Notes under the pieces: generated by a model
Databases searched by the model: none
What the model was told of the DNA's origin: nothing
What the model saw: the letters and a program-made list of their open reading frames with translations, nothing else
Position numbers and translations under genes: made by a program
Source: a virus
DNA length: 23,862 nucleotides
Direction: 5' to 3' (one strand)
IMG/VR virus record: IMGVR_UViG_3300001472_004174
Location: 79,160-103,021 of that record
Part shown: positions 23,232 to 23,862 of the stretch, one piece after another
How positions within the stretch are numbered: position 1 is the first letter of the stretch
Layout: each line of letters opens with the position of its first letter

Positions 23232-23450
23232 ATGAGCATTAAAACCTTAACCAATGCAGATAATCAAGTATACCTTGACCGTAGAGTCACAGTAGAATAC
23301 AGTAGACTATGGGGTAGATACATGCTGAACCAGGGTAGTATGAACATCTTAGATACTTACAACCGTGGACTAGCTTATTCAGTTTATCGTAAACGCACTG
23401 GATTAGATATTACTCTTAAAGAATTCTTGACTTTGGTTAAATACACATAA
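23232..23450 (+). CDS. 72-aa hypothetical protein
   Basis: Not recognised. The protein is basic, with no signal peptide or membrane segment. It contains RRVTVEYSRLWGRYMLNQG and a C-terminal helical part (YRKRTGLDITLKEFLTLVKY). No convincing Shine-Dalgarno precedes the ATG, and no upstream in-frame start is seen. It follows the hairpin terminator by 25 nt. It is probably a small phage gene, judged from length, sensible composition and the tight spacing typical of phage small-gene strings. Confidence 0.5.
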   Translation: MSIKTLTNADNQVYLDRRVTVEYSRLWGRYMLNQGSMNILDTYNRGLAYSVYRKRTGLDITLKEFLTLVKYT

Positions 23451-23512
23451 CAGACTATTAACGATAGAGGATATAGTAACAAACAGAACTAGACCACACA
23501 CTGAGATAAACT

Positions 23513-23806
23513 ATGAAAACAACCTATACACGGGAGGCTTCAAGATACAGAAGTTTCACTCTACATCATGAACATCACAGTAGTGGTTACAGACATACTG
23601 CTTATCTTAATTCAAGAGTAATAATGATTACTCATTCTCTACCACTACTATACAGATACTTACACACTCTTTCGCCAGCTAATAGTGACACCACTGACCG
23701 GGACAGGATTATCACACACAAGTATATTACTAACAGAATATCTAAATCAGACGATATCACACTAATGAATACTAAGAGAGAACTCAATGAAGATACTACC
23801 AAGTGA
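23513..23806 (+). CDS. 97-aa hypothetical protein, Thr/Arg/His-rich
   Basis: Not recognised. The composition is unusual: many Thr, Arg, Ser, Tyr and His, including HHEHHSS near residue 18, with one moderately hydrophobic stretch (VIMITHSLPLLYRYL). GAGAT lies about 5 nt before the ATG. It is 62 nt downstream of the previous ORF with nothing notable between them, and overlaps the next possible start by 20 nt. It may be a genuine small phage protein or a chance frame; the odd composition keeps confidence low. Confidence 0.35.
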   Translation: MKTTYTREASRYRSFTLHHEHHSSGYRHTAYLNSRVIMITHSLPLLYRYLHTLSPANSDTTDRDRIITHKYITNRISKSDDITLMNTKRELNEDTTK

Positions 23807-23862
23807 CGATTTAAATCACAATCCAGACTATAATAAACACTATAAGAGATACTTCCCTGAAC
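23787..23862 (+). CDS. Start of an unknown protein, cut by the window end
   Basis: ATG at 23787 preceded by GAGAG about 6-8 nt upstream. The frame is open for 25 codons to the edge (MKILPSDDLNHNPDYNKHY...). It overlaps the 97-aa ORF by 20 nt, an overlap like others in the window. Too short to identify. Confidence 0.4.
   Translation, partial: MKILPSDDLNHNPDYNKHYKRYFPE

Noticed and set aside
1-23862. tRNA genes, CRISPR arrays, insertion sequences, integrase/attachment sites
   Set aside because: Intergenic space is almost absent. No cloverleaf, direct-repeat array, transposase or recombinase motif was seen on either strand.

Overview
The window reads as a stretch of an AT-rich (roughly one-third GC by eye), very densely packed, double-stranded DNA phage genome. 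It is most likely a marine T4-like myovirus or a close relative. The reasons are: the genes are nearly gapless, with 1-, 4-, 8- and 17-nt start/stop overlaps; the octamer TATAAATA, the T4-type late promoter element, lies just upstream of a gene with a perfect Shine-Dalgarno; a phage-style thymidylate synthase sits at the left edge; and the mix of glycosyltransferase-like, carbamoyltransferase, SGNH hydrolase, Asp/Asn-hydroxylase-like and radical SAM proteins is of a kind known from marine T4-like phages. No structural or replication hallmark gene lies in the window, so phage identity is a strong inference, and a host cannot be named from the sequence.

Layout. The + strand holds the 3' end of thyA (to 550), which meets rpiB tail to tail with a 23-nt overlap. 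From 528 to 22856 every gene is on the - strand. In order of transcription (right to left) these are: an Asp/Asn-hydroxylase-like protein; an SGNH hydrolase; a 38-aa basic peptide missed by simple ORF length cut-offs; a NodU/CmcH-type carbamoyltransferase; then, after a good sigma70-like promoter, a 1223-aa protein of about ten glycosyltransferase-like modules; two SAM-methyltransferase-like proteins, one with an alpha-helical repeat N-terminus; four radical SAM proteins; a second hydroxylase; a 57-aa single-pass membrane peptide (also newly called here); a 533-aa protein with GT-like and Rossmann-like segments; three more radical SAM proteins; a PLP aminotransferase-fold protein; a third hydroxylase; and RpiB. 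A divergent intergenic region (22857-22913) separates this block from + strand genes: an acyl carrier protein, a hairpin terminator, and two or three small unknown proteins running to the window edge.

How the genes may work together. Thirteen consecutive genes (528-13830) are coupled by overlaps or gaps of 0-7 nt and look like one transcript. The seven radical SAM proteins fall into three architectural classes. Two classes are present twice and one three times, as if a three-enzyme set had been duplicated. With hydroxylases, an aminotransferase-fold protein, methyltransferase-like proteins, a multi-module glycosyltransferase, a carbamoyltransferase and an ACP, the cluster looks like a phage-encoded pathway that builds or decorates a modified sugar, peptide or protein (virion surface, host envelope, or secreted metabolite). 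The substrate cannot be read from the sequence. This radical-SAM-rich block is the most interesting content of the window.
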